Of a stretch of 64,000 nucleotides of DNA, positions 10,416 through 20,778 are shown in pieces; positions within the stretch are counted from its first letter, which is position 1, and every line of letters starts with the position of its first letter. The DNA lies in the NCBI GenBank assembly GCA_937625935.1, contig OW569368.1, positions 124,001 through 188,000 of the forward strand, read 5' to 3'. This stretch comes from Tetramitus jugosus (taxonomy: Eukaryota > Heterolobosea > Eutetramitea > Acrasida > Vahlkampfiidae). Position numbers and translations under genes: made by a program. Below the pieces are notes generated by a model. The model was not told where the DNA came from. It saw only the letters and a list, made by a program, of their open reading frames with translations, and did not search any database.

Positions 10416-13400
10416 TTATAAATTTATGTTATTGTAAACATAAGTTTGGTCCTTGATTTGTTTTACAATCCCGGAAATGTCATCATTTGGAGGAATTTGT
10501 TGCATAATAGATGTACCCTCTTGAGTCTCAGCATCATTTGATCGCCAAGTTTGGTAGTATTCTGAGAGCTTGAGGATATTAGTTATTGTCAATTGTTTAG
10601 GTGAGTTTGCATCGGTCTGATATTTCTCAATCGTAGACTCGGACAACTCCTGAATTGATTGCTGAGGTACAAATTGTTGCCAGCATCGCAAAAGCTCAAC
10701 CAAATATGAGAATGTACTCCTGTATAACCAATCTTGCTTATCATCCGAAGATTCAGTCAATAAAACTTGGAGCAGCTTCTGAATTGCCAACAATACAGAC
10801 TCCTGGATTTCGTGAATAGATGATTTCGATATGGAGGAATCTCCCGACTCAAAGGCCGATAGACTGCGTGCGAGTACCGCTTCTAAACCACCCCGAATCA
10901 TTTCCCATCCAGTCACATTCTTCAAGAAAACGTGTTGATTTTCTTGACCGTGCTGGAATAACCAGGATATCACACTCTGAAGAGCAAGTAACGACTTGCC
11001 ATATGCCAAGAACTTCTGTAAAATGACGGAGCAGAACTGTGGCGACTCTTTCCAAAATTCCCAGATACTTCTGACTATGATGTACTGAGTTGTGATACTG
11101 GTCCTCGAGTTGTCACTCTCTGCATCTGACATTTCTGTCTTTTCGGTGGATAAATCAATAATTACTGATCCATAGATATCAAGATAATTCTGAATTTGAG
11201 TAATTGATTTAGAGCTCATTAACAGCAAAGATTGCATGAGCATCTCTGTAATATCTGCACGACTCTTTCCACTCTCCAATAGATTAGCTACAATCTTTGA
11301 CATCTCATTAGCTGCAATGCTTTCCTTGAAGGCATTCAATATATCTTGAACATCCTTCTTGGTACTTGCTTCTATATTCGTGTTTTCCTCGGAGAACTTG
11401 AAAGATGGAACAGCATTAGGAGGAACCAAATCTCGTAAGAAATCATAAGGTTTCATGTCATTCGCATTTTCAGCTCCACCAGATTTGTTATGTATGCATC
11501 GGTTTACATCTGTTATGCTGGACATTCTATAAAGCTTATTTAAAGTTTGACGAACAAATGTGCGGCGAAGTTGCATTGGGTACGATAGAGTTGTAGATTC
11601 ATCTATCGATAGATACTGATTCCATGCCTCCCAGTCCCAAGTAAAGTTACTAATGAATAAATAGTATGCAAAGAATGCAGCAAATCTATTCGTCACACAC
11701 TCAATATCCATGCTAGGCAGAAGATCGAAACACTTTTGAATGAATAGATCAAATATTGTTTTGTTTCTTGTGCCAATAACATTATCCGTTTCTGTACTAA
11801 TTAACTCAGAAACAAGAGCGCAATAATATTGAATCTTTGTTGGTGATGATGGAAGAATGAACATATGGCCCAGAATGGAATCAGCTAGTAAACACACAGT
11901 TATTATCTGTGCTTTCTTTTGTACTTCGTCATCAGGAGTGTCGAGATTTTTAGATTTGATACATTTGACAATCAAATCCTGTACAACCTTTTGAACGTTC
12001 AAGCGTTGAGTACTCAAAATGTTCACATGTAAATGATCACTGACAAGTTCGTTAATAATGGTCCGATCTAAATATGATGGCAAATCTTCTCTCGTTATAT
12101 TGGCTGATGGAATATCTCCTGAGAGAGCAATCTGCTCAAAAACGCCCAAATGTCCACCATACACCTTTGAACAAGGCATCTCAGGCAAGCTATAGTCACA
12201 CTTGAACACTTGCAGTTGATTGTCTGACAATTGAGATTCAAACATCTTCGAATATGACGAATATGCAATAATATCGGGTATGGAGAAAGAGTCTTCTTCT
12301 TCATAGTTGCTCATTGAAATGTCTTCCTCTTCATCAATCTCGGGTAAAGTTTTTCCAGAGAGCGCCTCCCATATGATTTCCAGATAATCCTTTCTGTATT
12401 CGCTCGAGCTCATCTCCTCACTTGATAGCTGAGACTCATCCTCTTCCCAAAACACATGCGAGAAACATAGGTTGTTACGTTTGTACAAATATTTTGCCCT
12501 AATATACATATAGTTGCCAATCTTATTCAACATTTGAGTCACCTCTGATGCATGCGTGATGTTCAACTTTGTAAATCCATAAGGAATGGAACCAATAATA
12601 ACATGAACAAAATTGTCAGTGATCAAATCACACGAACTCGAATCTAATGCCTTTTGCACTTGAGTGATGAGTGGTTCATACAAATGAAAAATGTCGTCTG
12701 CCTCAATCACATTAGAATTCATGAGCTCACATGCAAATCTTGTCAACACTTTGCATCGTCTCCAATCGCACTTGGAAACTGCTTTTACATATCGATCGCG
12801 CAAATTTGTCAGCAGTAACTTCACAAATGACTTTCTGCGTGCTGCAATTAAGCCAGCCACAGTTCCATAGACTGACACCTTTCCAGGAATGTTGCACACG
12901 CAGTCCAAGATAACAGACACGATATCGGAAATGATTTGACCACTCGCTGGAGCAGCAATAGGTTGTTGTTCGTCCTTCATCATTGGTTCCTCACCATTTT
13001 CTGGCTGATCTACGGCTATATCATCGATCAATGCCTGTGATAGCTGAGTAATATGCTTTTCATATGCTCCCTTATCTCCAATACTCATAAACAACTGTCT
13101 AATACGTCCCATATATGTATTCTTCTCCTCAGAGTCAGAATTGGACTCGTCATTGTATCTGCCACGCTTCGATCCACTAAATGCTCCTCCTCTCCACTGA
13201 GATGAAGCACCACTACCTCTTCCTCTACCACCTCTACCACCACGGCCTCTATATCCACCTCCAGGAGACATCATGGAAGGTGGTCCACCTCTCCACGAGG
13301 ATGAAAAACCACCTCTGCCTCCTCGATAGGAAGGTCCGCCTCCTCGATAAGAACCACCACCTCTGCCTCCTCGATACGATGATGCTCCACTCTCATAATA

Positions 13401-13769
13401 TGGTTCATCATAATGATAAGGTGGGTATCCACCAATGGGTGCACCGTCTCTGCTTCTCTTGACAGGTGCAGTCGCGTGTGGATGTTGACCTCTGTGTTGC
13501 CAATGACCTTCTTGATGTGATGACGATGATGACAACGAAGAAGGAACAGCAGCAGTCGATGGTTGGTGTGATGATGATAATGATGATGAATGCTGCTGTT
13601 GTTGTTGTTGTTGATCTTGTAAATCTTTTTGACGTCTTCTGTTGCGAATATAGTCCAAATTGTCATCATCCTCAGAGCTATTTTCACCAGAGCTCTCTGA
13701 ATCAGCTTTTCTTCTTCTGCGAGAAAATTTGTCGTCTCCGCCACTGTCACTGTGTGAATCGTACATCAT
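10416..13769 (-). CDS. NCBP1: nuclear cap-binding protein subunit 1 (CBP80)
   Basis: This minus-strand, intronless gene of 1117 residues carries the CBP80 architecture. The N-terminal MIF4G domain begins at about residue 219 (MGRIRQLFMSIGDKGAYEKH) and includes VSVYGTVAGLIAARRKSF and the conserved SKCDWRRCKVLTRFACELMN segment. MIF4G-like helical domains 2 and 3 follow to the C-terminus. The large subunit binds the small cap-binding subunit CBP20 and together they hold the m7G cap of nascent transcripts for splicing, export and decay. The N-terminal 200 residues are an extra feature: Ser/Asp-rich, then an Arg-Gly-Gly region (about 130-195) typical of RNA-binding tails. The protein is longer than the usual 790-residue family size because of this extension. 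It is convergent with the rhomboid gene, leaving 55 bp between stops. Confidence 0.92.
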   Translation of the reverse strand: MMYDSHSDSGGDDKFSRRRRKADSESSGENSSEDDDNLDYIRNRRRQKDLQDQQQQQQQHSSSLSSSHQPSTAAVPSSLSSSSSHQEGHWQHRGQHPHATAPVKRSRDGAPIGGYPPYHYDEPYYESGASSYRGGRGGGSYRGGGPSYRGGRGGFSSSWRGGPPSMMSPGGGYRGRGGRGGRGRGSGASSQWRGGAFSGSKRGRYNDESNSDSEEKNTYMGRIRQLFMSIGDKGAYEKHITQLSQALIDDIAVDQPENGEEPMMKDEQQPIAAPASGQIISDIVSVILDCVCNIPGKVSVYGTVAGLIAARRKSFVKLLLTNLRDRYVKAVSKCDWRRCKVLTRFACELMNSNVIEADDIFHLYEPLITQVQKALDSSSCDLITDNFVHVIIGSIPYGFTKLNITHASEVTQMLNKIGNYMYIRAKYLYKRNNLCFSHVFWEEDESQLSSEEMSSSEYRKDYLEIIWEALSGKTLPEIDEEEDISMSNYEEEDSFSIPDIIAYSSYSKMFESQLSDNQLQVFKCDYSLPEMPCSKVYGGHLGVFEQIALSGDIPSANITREDLPSYLDRTIINELVSDHLHVNILSTQRLNVQKVVQDLIVKCIKSKNLDTPDDEVQKKAQIITVCLLADSILGHMFILPSSPTKIQYYCALVSELISTETDNVIGTRNKTIFDLFIQKCFDLLPSMDIECVTNRFAAFFAYYLFISNFTWDWEAWNQYLSIDESTTLSYPMQLRRTFVRQTLNKLYRMSSITDVNRCIHNKSGGAENANDMKPYDFLRDLVPPNAVPSFKFSEENTNIEASTKKDVQDILNAFKESIAANEMSKIVANLLESGKSRADITEMLMQSLLLMSSKSITQIQNYLDIYGSVIIDLSTEKTEMSDAESDNSRTSITTQYIIVRSIWEFWKESPQFCSVILQKFLAYGKSLLALQSVISWLFQHGQENQHVFLKNVTGWEMIRGGLEAVLARSLSAFESGDSSISKSSIHEIQESVLLAIQKLLQVLLTESSDDKQDWLYRSTFSYLVELLRCWQQFVPQQSIQELSESTIEKYQTDANSPKQLTITNILKLSEYYQTWRSNDAETQEGTSIMQQIPPNDDISGIVKQIKDQTYVYNNINL

Positions 13770-13928
13770 TTTGATTTTTGTGTTTAATTTTCACAGCACC
13801 GTGTTGAAGCTGTTTTTTTTTAGGTTTTATGCTGATTTTGTAAGTTGAAACGAATTTTTGCTTCAATCAATTGAGTGAAGCATGCACACACGAAACGAAA
13901 CAAAAATCAAATAACGTTTTCACAAATC

Positions 13929-15470
13929 ATGAGTGTGTTGATAGAGACGTCTCTGGGTGATATTGTTGTTGATCTGTACTATGAACAATGCCCCAAGGCC
14001 TACCAAAATTTTATCTCTCTATGTCGCATCAAATACTACAACAATTGTCTGTTTTTCAACATTCAAAAGAATTTTATCGCACAGACGGGCGATCCGACAA
14101 ATACGGGTCAAGGAGGACACTCCATCTTTCATTTACTGTCTTCTCAATCGAAATCGAGCAAACTTGGTACCAAAGAAGTTTACTTTGAAGATGAAATTCA
14201 TCTGAGTATGAAACATAACAGAAAAGGATTGTTGTGCATGGCAAATCAAGGACGACCCAACACCAATTCCTCTCAATTTTTCTTTACGACGACTGATAGA
14301 CATTTGGATTATTTGGATCAGAAGCATACGATATTTGGTGAAGTAGCAGAGGGAATGGATGTTTTAGAAGCGATAAATAATGCTTATACGGACAAGGATG
14401 GAAAACCGTATCAAGTCATTCGTATAAAGCACACGTATGTGTTGTATGATGCCGTGGAAGAAGAAGAAGATCAATCGTCACTGATTGATTTGTCACAATT
14501 GCGAAGATTGATACCTCCGCAGTCACCAGAGTTGACTCATCACTCTGTGTACGAACAAATGGGTTATTTGATACCGGAGGAGGGAACAGAAACGACTCAA
14601 GCTAAGAAAGAATCGAAAGAGGAGAGAACAAAAGAGGAAATTGACGAAGAAATTAAACAGAGAGAAGGAAAATCACGGGCACTTGTTCTAGAGATGATTG
14701 GCGATTTGCCAAGTGCAGAGATGAAACCGCCAGAGAATGTGCTATTTGTTTGTAAATTAAATCCGACGACAACAGACTCTGATCTAGCTGTGATATTCAG
14801 TCGATTCGGTGAGGTGCTGAGCTGTGAGATTATTAAGGATCATAAGACGGGCGAATCACTGTGCTACGGTTTTGTCGAGATGAGTGATGTAGAGGCATGT
14901 GAACGAGCGTTTGTCAAAATGCAAAACGTAGTCGTTGATGATCGAAGAATCCACGTAGATTTCAGTCAATCCGTTGCCAAGCTTTGGAACAAGCATTACA
15001 CAACGGGACACAAGAAGAAAAAGTCACACGACCATAGACCATCGAGAGATTATCGTGATAGCTCCTCAAGAGGATCACACGCACCATCGCACTACTCTCA
15101 TCCCGACAGACATCACAACCGATCCCAAGATAACAGAAGAGACTATAGTCACCGCAATGAAGATCGCTATCGCGACGAATCGAACCGCAGAAGTTATCAC
15201 AGAGAAGATCGCTCCAGAGAACATGGTTCAGATTATAGGAGAAGAGACTACGATAGACATGAAACAAGTCGCAGCAGGGATTACGATAGCAAGAAACGGC
15301 CAAGATCTGAATACGACGATCGACAAGACGGTGGATATCGAGACTCAAAGCGACATTATCCCTCCGACGATCGTCATCGACGGCATCCATCAGAGGATAA
15401 GCAACAAAGCCTAGATAGAGATAATCGTTCATATAACCACCGAAAGAACGAGAGAGATCAACACCGGTAA
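13929..15470 (+). CDS. PPIL4: peptidyl-prolyl isomerase with RRM (PPIL4 / cyclophilin-RNP type)
   Basis: From the ATG at 13929 the product is 513 residues; an in-frame ATG 18 codons upstream lacks support because MSVLIETSLGDIVVDL is the usual cyclophilin start. Residues 1-165 form a cyclophilin domain (FIAQTGDPTNTGQGG, GLLCMANQGRPNTNSSQFF). A charged linker follows. Residues 269-352 are an RRM with RNP2 VLFVCKLNP and RNP1-like CYGFVEM. The last 150 residues are rich in Arg, Asp, Ser, His and Tyr, an RS-like tail. This is exactly the order in PPIL4, a nuclear spliceosome-associated prolyl isomerase. In the active site, the usual F-x-R-x-x-x-x-F is changed: the Arg position reads as N (FFNIQKNFIAQTGD), as in PPIL4-like members with reduced catalysis. 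Confidence 0.93.
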   Translation: MSVLIETSLGDIVVDLYYEQCPKAYQNFISLCRIKYYNNCLFFNIQKNFIAQTGDPTNTGQGGHSIFHLLSSQSKSSKLGTKEVYFEDEIHLSMKHNRKGLLCMANQGRPNTNSSQFFFTTTDRHLDYLDQKHTIFGEVAEGMDVLEAINNAYTDKDGKPYQVIRIKHTYVLYDAVEEEEDQSSLIDLSQLRRLIPPQSPELTHHSVYEQMGYLIPEEGTETTQAKKESKEERTKEEIDEEIKQREGKSRALVLEMIGDLPSAEMKPPENVLFVCKLNPTTTDSDLAVIFSRFGEVLSCEIIKDHKTGESLCYGFVEMSDVEACERAFVKMQNVVVDDRRIHVDFSQSVAKLWNKHYTTGHKKKKSHDHRPSRDYRDSSSRGSHAPSHYSHPDRHHNRSQDNRRDYSHRNEDRYRDESNRRSYHREDRSREHGSDYRRRDYDRHETSRSRDYDSKKRPRSEYDDRQDGGYRDSKRHYPSDDRHRRHPSEDKQQSLDRDNRSYNHRKNERDQHR

Positions 15471-15786
15471 TATGACCACAATGCGCCATTTCCTATTGTT
15501 CTTCCTTTGTTGCGCTCATCCAGTAAGGTCGATCGACCAGCAAATGGATAAACTTTTTAGCTTTCGGGACATTTTCGCTCATAATAAACACGGGTGTGTG
15601 AACGCGGATTCCGTCAGCCAAAAAATGATCCTTTTTCACACAATTTTTGCCAGAATCCATGAAAGCAAGCAAAACAAACAACAAAAGCCACAGCAAGACA
15701 AAGAACATTATCGCGGTAATCCACACTCAATCACCAACTCAACCAACTCAACCAACTTCAACAACAACAAGAACAACGACAATAGA

Positions 15787-16959
15787 ATGGCTGTGATCAC
15801 CACTTCCACCACCACCACCACCAATCATACTGCGAGTGAACAAGTCTCCTTGGACCACTTTTCTTATTTAATCGAAGAAGAAACAAACACCACCACAAAT
15901 TCCACAAACACCAACAATCACAACAATATCACCAACAACAATAACAACAATCAAAAGACTAGACGGAAGACTTATCATCATCACAATGACAACAATCAAA
16001 AGACAATATTGGCCCATGGAATTGATGAATTGGGTGGTGCCACCAATGCCCACTTTTCTCACACTCAACACATGATTGCAGGTGCAGCAGCTGGAATGGT
16101 AGAACATTCGTTCATGTTCCCCGTGGACACAATCAAAACTCGAATGCAATCGAGTGCTCACACCGCAAGTGACGTTAAAATGTCACAAGTGTTCAAACAG
16201 ATTCGGTCAGAGGGTCCATTTCGATTGTACAGTGGACTTACTGCTGTGTTGGCTGGTGCTATACCCTCTCATGCACTGTACTTTGCCACCTATGAGTTTG
16301 CAAAGGATTGTTTGCATAATGGTAAGGTACCAGTAGCACCTGATCCAATCATTACCGGTGTTTCTGCCATTTTGGCCACCATGGTTCACGATGCCATCTC
16401 TACTCCGTTGGATGTTGTGAAACAGCGTATGCAACTCGATGCGAGCTATCGGAATATGTTTTCATGTTTTACAGATGTGACAAAGAGAGAGGGAATCAAG
16501 GCATTCTTTCTCTCGTATCCAACAACATTGATCATGAATATACCGTACGCACTTGTTCATTTCATTGGTTATGAAACGTTCAAATACATGTTGCACGATG
16601 ATGATCACGACGATCATGATCACCATGATCACTCGGAAGAAGAAGAGGAAAAGGAACGGATAGAGCACATGTGGAAGCATTTTGTAGCGGGAGGAGGTGC
16701 TGGAGCACTCGGTGCTGCAGTGAGCAACCCAGTGGACGTGATGAAAACAAGGTTGCAAACCGCTGGACCATTAGAGTACACGGGAGCACGTGATGTGCTC
16801 ATACGAACATTGAGAGAGGAGGGATTGAGAGGATTCATGCGTGGTTCTGTGCCTAGAATGCTGTACCATACTCCTAGTGCGGCCATCACTTGGACAACTT
16901 ATGAGTACATGAAAGTATTCTTCAAGGATTCAACAACAACATCATCCACTGCAAAATAA
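15787..16959 (+). CDS. mitochondrial carrier, mitoferrin-like
   Basis: Three Solcar repeats are visible, each with the signature PxDxxK[TQ]R: PVDTIKTRMQS, PLDVVKQRMQL and PVDVMKTRLQT. The first repeat opens HMIAGAAAGMVEHSFMFPVD, close to mitoferrin (SLC25A28/37, yeast Mrs3/4), which imports ferrous iron across the inner mitochondrial membrane for heme and Fe-S cluster synthesis. The frame is open upstream to 15472, but that start would leave 1 bp after the PPIL4 stop; the ATG at 15787 is preferred (390 residues, still with a 75-residue Thr/Asn-rich leader). Between repeats 2 and 3, near residue 270, is a run of alternating His and Asp followed by Glu, a possible metal-binding loop not usual in the family. 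Assignment to mitoferrin rather than another carrier is likely but by eye. Confidence 0.85.
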   Translation: MAVITTSTTTTTNHTASEQVSLDHFSYLIEEETNTTTNSTNTNNHNNITNNNNNNQKTRRKTYHHHNDNNQKTILAHGIDELGGATNAHFSHTQHMIAGAAAGMVEHSFMFPVDTIKTRMQSSAHTASDVKMSQVFKQIRSEGPFRLYSGLTAVLAGAIPSHALYFATYEFAKDCLHNGKVPVAPDPIITGVSAILATMVHDAISTPLDVVKQRMQLDASYRNMFSCFTDVTKREGIKAFFLSYPTTLIMNIPYALVHFIGYETFKYMLHDDDHDDHDHHDHSEEEEEKERIEHMWKHFVAGGGAGALGAAVSNPVDVMKTRLQTAGPLEYTGARDVLIRTLREEGLRGFMRGSVPRMLYHTPSAAITWTTYEYMKVFFKDSTTTSSTAK

Positions 16960-17337
16960 ATTAAAAAAAATAGAAGAGGCTTGGGTTCAATCATGAGAGA
17001 GTTGTATTGTTGAGAGAAGGAGGCTTTGAGTCCTTCATCAGAACGAGTCAGGCGGACAATTATTTTTCACACCATTTTCGTTCGCAAGATATTTTGCAAA
17101 TAGATGCAATGGAAGAATCTTGTTGAGATTTCTTGTCCGACGCATACATGTCTTCTGGCAACAAAAGTGGATTGTTCTTCTCTTCAAAGACAAAAGCACA
17201 AACTCGAACACACAAACAGTTGTGATTGATTAGAAAACTTGATATCACTCTAAGCGAAACAATATCATCAATCAATCAATACAACAACAACAACAACAAG
17301 CAAGACTATCCACATTCAATTTTTTTAGCTTTGAGAA
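16960..17337. other. intergenic, 5' region of the two-pore channel gene
   Basis: No gene is seen. The right end carries a CAA-repeat stretch (about 17281-17301) and a T-run just before the ATG at 17338, which look like a 5' UTR. Confidence 0.5.
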
Positions 17338-19933
17338 ATGTTTGAGTTTATCAATGTCGCAAAAGACAAATTTGTGTTAAAAACGACGACACAACAAGAC
17401 ATGTATTCAGCCTCAGAGGAGGCCATTCAGATGCACAATGATGCCAATGCAGGAGATGACGAAACGGAAGAGGAACAATTGAGAAAGTGGGACGAAGTTT
17501 TTGCAAAGAATGCCGCAGAAAGTATGTTGAAAATAGGAAGGAGCTAAAGCCAAAGCTTTTTTTTGTTGTATGAAAGCTTTTTGTGCGATTTGCTTGTTAT
17601 TGTAATTTTTTTTTTGTGTGTGCCAACATTTTGAATGAAAGTTAATCGTCATGTTTCTTGAACATTTACGCGGATCCTAAATGATAAAATGATATCATCT
17701 AATTTAATATAGATGACATGTTGACGCACTTGTCACGCATTCCATTGAATGAAAAGGATTTGAGCAATAGCATCAAGAGAGCTGCTGTTTTTATGGCAAA
17801 TTCAAGGCATGAACGTGATATTTATCATCACACTGACTCTACAGCAATCAAGCTCTATTGGATTTATTACAATCGATTTTTGAAATCGTTTTGTTTGCTA
17901 GTCATCCTATGTTTGATGGGATTGGCACTTTTTGAACAACCAGCCACGATTCATATACCTCACGGTATTACACAAGCTCTAGAAATTTTGTTCATTTTGA
18001 TCATTTTGGCCAGAATGTGTCTCTATTTTAGAGTGTATGGTTGGGAGAATTTTAAGATGAATGGTTGGAAGATTGTCAAATTTGTGCTGTTGATCGGTAC
18101 GTTGGTCGACGTTGGATTTCAAATCTTTTTCCCAAGCATGTTTAGAGTGACCAGAGTATTGAGGTGAGTGTCAATTTGTGTTTTTTTTTGCTTTGTTTCT
18201 TGTTCATTTTCTATTGTTTCTATTGGTATTATATTGATTAATGGGTTGAATGAATGGAAAATGACTTACATGTGAATAGACCCTTTTTCCTTGCTGAACA
18301 CATTACTGTTTTGAGAGCGAGAATCTCTCTCATTTTTAGAACCATTTCCAAGATGCCAGAATTCTTGTTTCTCATGATGTTCAACGTTGTGTTCCACTCG
18401 TTGATTGCATACACTGTGTTCTCCAACAATCCAAACGATGGCTACTTTGCCAATCTGTTTGATTCGTTTATTAATATTTTTGTGTTGCAAACAACTGCCA
18501 ATTATCCAGACGTGACGATTCCTGCGGTGACCAAGTGGCCCGTCTCATCTCTCTTTTTCGTTTGGTTCCTCTTGTTGCAACTGTACTTTGTGTTCAATTT
18601 GAACATTGCTACCGTTTTCAACAATTACAAGTCAGAGTTGGACAACAAGAAGGTTGCGAATTATATTCGAAAGAGAGTGGCACTGTTGTCTGCGTTCAGA
18701 ATGTTGGACAATGACAACAAGGGCTATATTGATCTGGAGTCATGGAAGGCATTGTTCAAGGTTTATAGACCAAGATCATCCGACCAGAAAGCACAGGTAA
18801 AGTTTGAACTGGAGGACACTGACGGAACTGGTAGAGTCGGTCTGTGTCAATTCTTCCGCTTGTGTGACGACATTGTTGCCAAGATTCACGCTGCACCAAA
18901 CGCCAGAAGAGCAGCCAAGAGATTCCAATATACACCATTGCTCAACATTGTGACTCACAAGATTTTCAAGACTGGTATCATGATTTTGATTGCTCTCAAT
19001 TGTATCCTCGTTGTACTGCAGTTGGCACTCGAAGATCCAAGAAAGCCAAAGAAGTGGACCAGAGGACTCGAAATTGTCTTTGTTATCCTCTTTACATTGG
19101 AATTGGTGCTCAAGTTGATTGCAAGGGGTCCAATCGGATTCGTGAAGAGAAAGTGGAACTTGTACGACACGTTTGTTGTCGTCATTTCTATCATTGGTTT
19201 AATTCTTCAAGTCACTCAGGTGCCATCATTGAGACCAACCATGCTGATTGCTGGCATGCGATTGTTCCGTATGCTCAAATTCATTCGTTACTTCTCCATT
19301 TCGGATCGATTGAGAATCATTTTGGATACGTTGTTTGAAGTTTTGCCTGCTGCCTCTGCTCAAATTGCTATTGTGTTGATTTGGTACTATTCATATGGTA
19401 TTATTGGAATGGATCTGTATGCTGGTAAGTTGAGCCGTGACAATCCTGCCTTGGCCAACACTGACTACAATGCCCTCAACTTTTACAAGGTGGCAAACTT
19501 TGACAATATTTTGAACGTGTTCCTCACTCAGTATCATTTGACTGTTGTCAATAATTGGCATGTTACCATGAGAGGAGCCATTGCTGTGACGACCAAGTGG
19601 GCCTGCGTCTACTTTATCATCTTTTGGCTCTTTACAGTCATTATTTTCATGAACTTGGTCGTGGCTACCGTTTTGGACATTTTCTCCAATCAGTTCGTTG
19701 CCAAGCAAAAGAAGATGCAAAAGGAGAGATTGCAAAAAGCAGAGGAGGAGAAGCTCAAAGTGCAAGAAGAAAGCGTCAAGAGTAGTCCGTTGACCCAGAG
19801 ACATGACCATGATCAAGACACTCAAGATATTGTTGTTGAATTGAGTGATATCGATTATGCCATGACACTCAGTGAGACTTCCAATATTGCATCGAGTCAC
19901 AGTCAAGACTTCATGCTGTCTCCCGAGGAGTAA
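17338..19933 (+). CDS. two-pore channel with EF-hands in the linker (TPC1-like)
   Basis: Three exons are inferred: 17338-17521, 17713-18163 and 18280-19933, giving 762 residues. Intron 1 (191 nt) has GTATGT/ATAG ends and joins a short acidic N-terminal exon in frame; intron 2 (116 nt, GTGAGT/ATAG) joins VLR to PFFLAEH. The protein has two six-helix cation-channel domains. The linker between them has one canonical EF-hand (DNDNKGYIDLE, about residue 352) and one degenerate (DTDGTGRVG, about 390), as in plant vacuolar TPC1, where calcium tunes gating. The domain II S4 helix carries spaced Arg/Lys residues (MRLFRMLKFIRYF). The second pore loop is near LTQYHLTVVNNWH. Family members work in vacuole or endolysosome membranes. 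A coiled coil and Asp/Ser-rich tail end the protein. The first exon is the least certain part. Confidence 0.85.
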
Positions 19934-20126
19934 CTCTTGGGCTTTCGAAGAGTTCTGGATGGCTTTCTTTAGCATTACTCCGAGAATCAATCTCTCAAAC
20001 AGGAAGGAACTGCCAATAAACCGATACCAAAATACAACGAATTCGCTTTTTCAAAAATAAATCACGAGAGTGTGAGATAAATGGGTTTCGTTTCGAGGAG
20101 AATGGACAGCAATTGAGCTAGAAAAC

Positions 20127-20747
20127 ATGGATAAGAACACTTCAACAACACCCAGCCAATCTAGCTGTGATGACATCTCGAACCAAGACACCTATAGCTT
20201 TATGCTCAACTTGAATTACAGTGATGAAGAACTTCTAAACTATCAGCAGGTACAATTGGATTCCCTTCATGAACTACCGACCCCAGAGCCATTTTCATTT
20301 CTTTCGCTACTGACTTCGGATGGAGCTGGTTTTCCATCGAGAACAACAAGTACTCAAGATGGTCGAGGGATTGATTTCAACCCTAGTGTGCCAATGATAC
20401 ACCATCATTTTCACCCTAGTAGACCTCCTGCTGTCCATACTCCAGATGGGGATGGGTTCTCTTCTTCTCCCAGTACACCCACTGATTCTTCGAGGTGTTC
20501 AGGGGAAAACACAAATCAGAGTCCAGTACATCAGTCAAGCTCCAGGAGAGGATGGGTTTGGCATCGACAGTCAGAGTACGAGCTCACTCGAAGGGGGTCT
20601 CAACAACAAGATGAACCAAACCAACAGGAGGATAGCGTTGTGCAGAGGAGACTTGTAGAGTCTCGAGAGGTCAGGAAGAAGAAGAACAGACCATATGATA
20701 ACTTGATGACCGTACTAACACCAATAAAGAAATCCAAGCCATCGTAA
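20127..20747 (+). CDS. hypothetical Ser/Pro-rich protein with basic C-terminus
   Basis: This 206-residue intronless frame follows a plausible 5' UTR and has its own ATG in an A-rich context (GAAAACATGG). No domain is recognised. The N-terminal 70 residues are acidic with short hydrophobic clusters (YSFMLNLNYSDEELLNYQQV; PFSFLSLL), which could be an activation region. The middle is Ser/Pro/His/Gln-rich. The last 35 residues are basic (EVRKKKNRPYDNL ... PIKKSKPS) and look like a bipartite nuclear signal. I infer a small nuclear regulatory protein, without assigning a function. It ends 31 bp before the convergent SWIM-finger gene. Confidence 0.55.
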   Translation: MDKNTSTTPSQSSCDDISNQDTYSFMLNLNYSDEELLNYQQVQLDSLHELPTPEPFSFLSLLTSDGAGFPSRTTSTQDGRGIDFNPSVPMIHHHFHPSRPPAVHTPDGDGFSSSPSTPTDSSRCSGENTNQSPVHQSSSRRGWVWHRQSEYELTRRGSQQQDEPNQQEDSVVQRRLVESREVRKKKNRPYDNLMTVLTPIKKSKPS

Positions 20748-20778
20748 GATAACCACCGTAACTCTTTACAAGCCTCTA

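Noticed and set aside
15472-15786. Upstream 105-codon extension of the mitoferrin-like protein
   Set aside because: It would begin 1 bp after the PPIL4 stop and has leader-like composition; the ATG at 15787 is a better start, although a longer leader cannot be fully excluded.
17338-17547. Independent small acidic gene
   Set aside because: It splices in frame to the two-pore channel with good GT/AG signals, so it is more likely the first exon.
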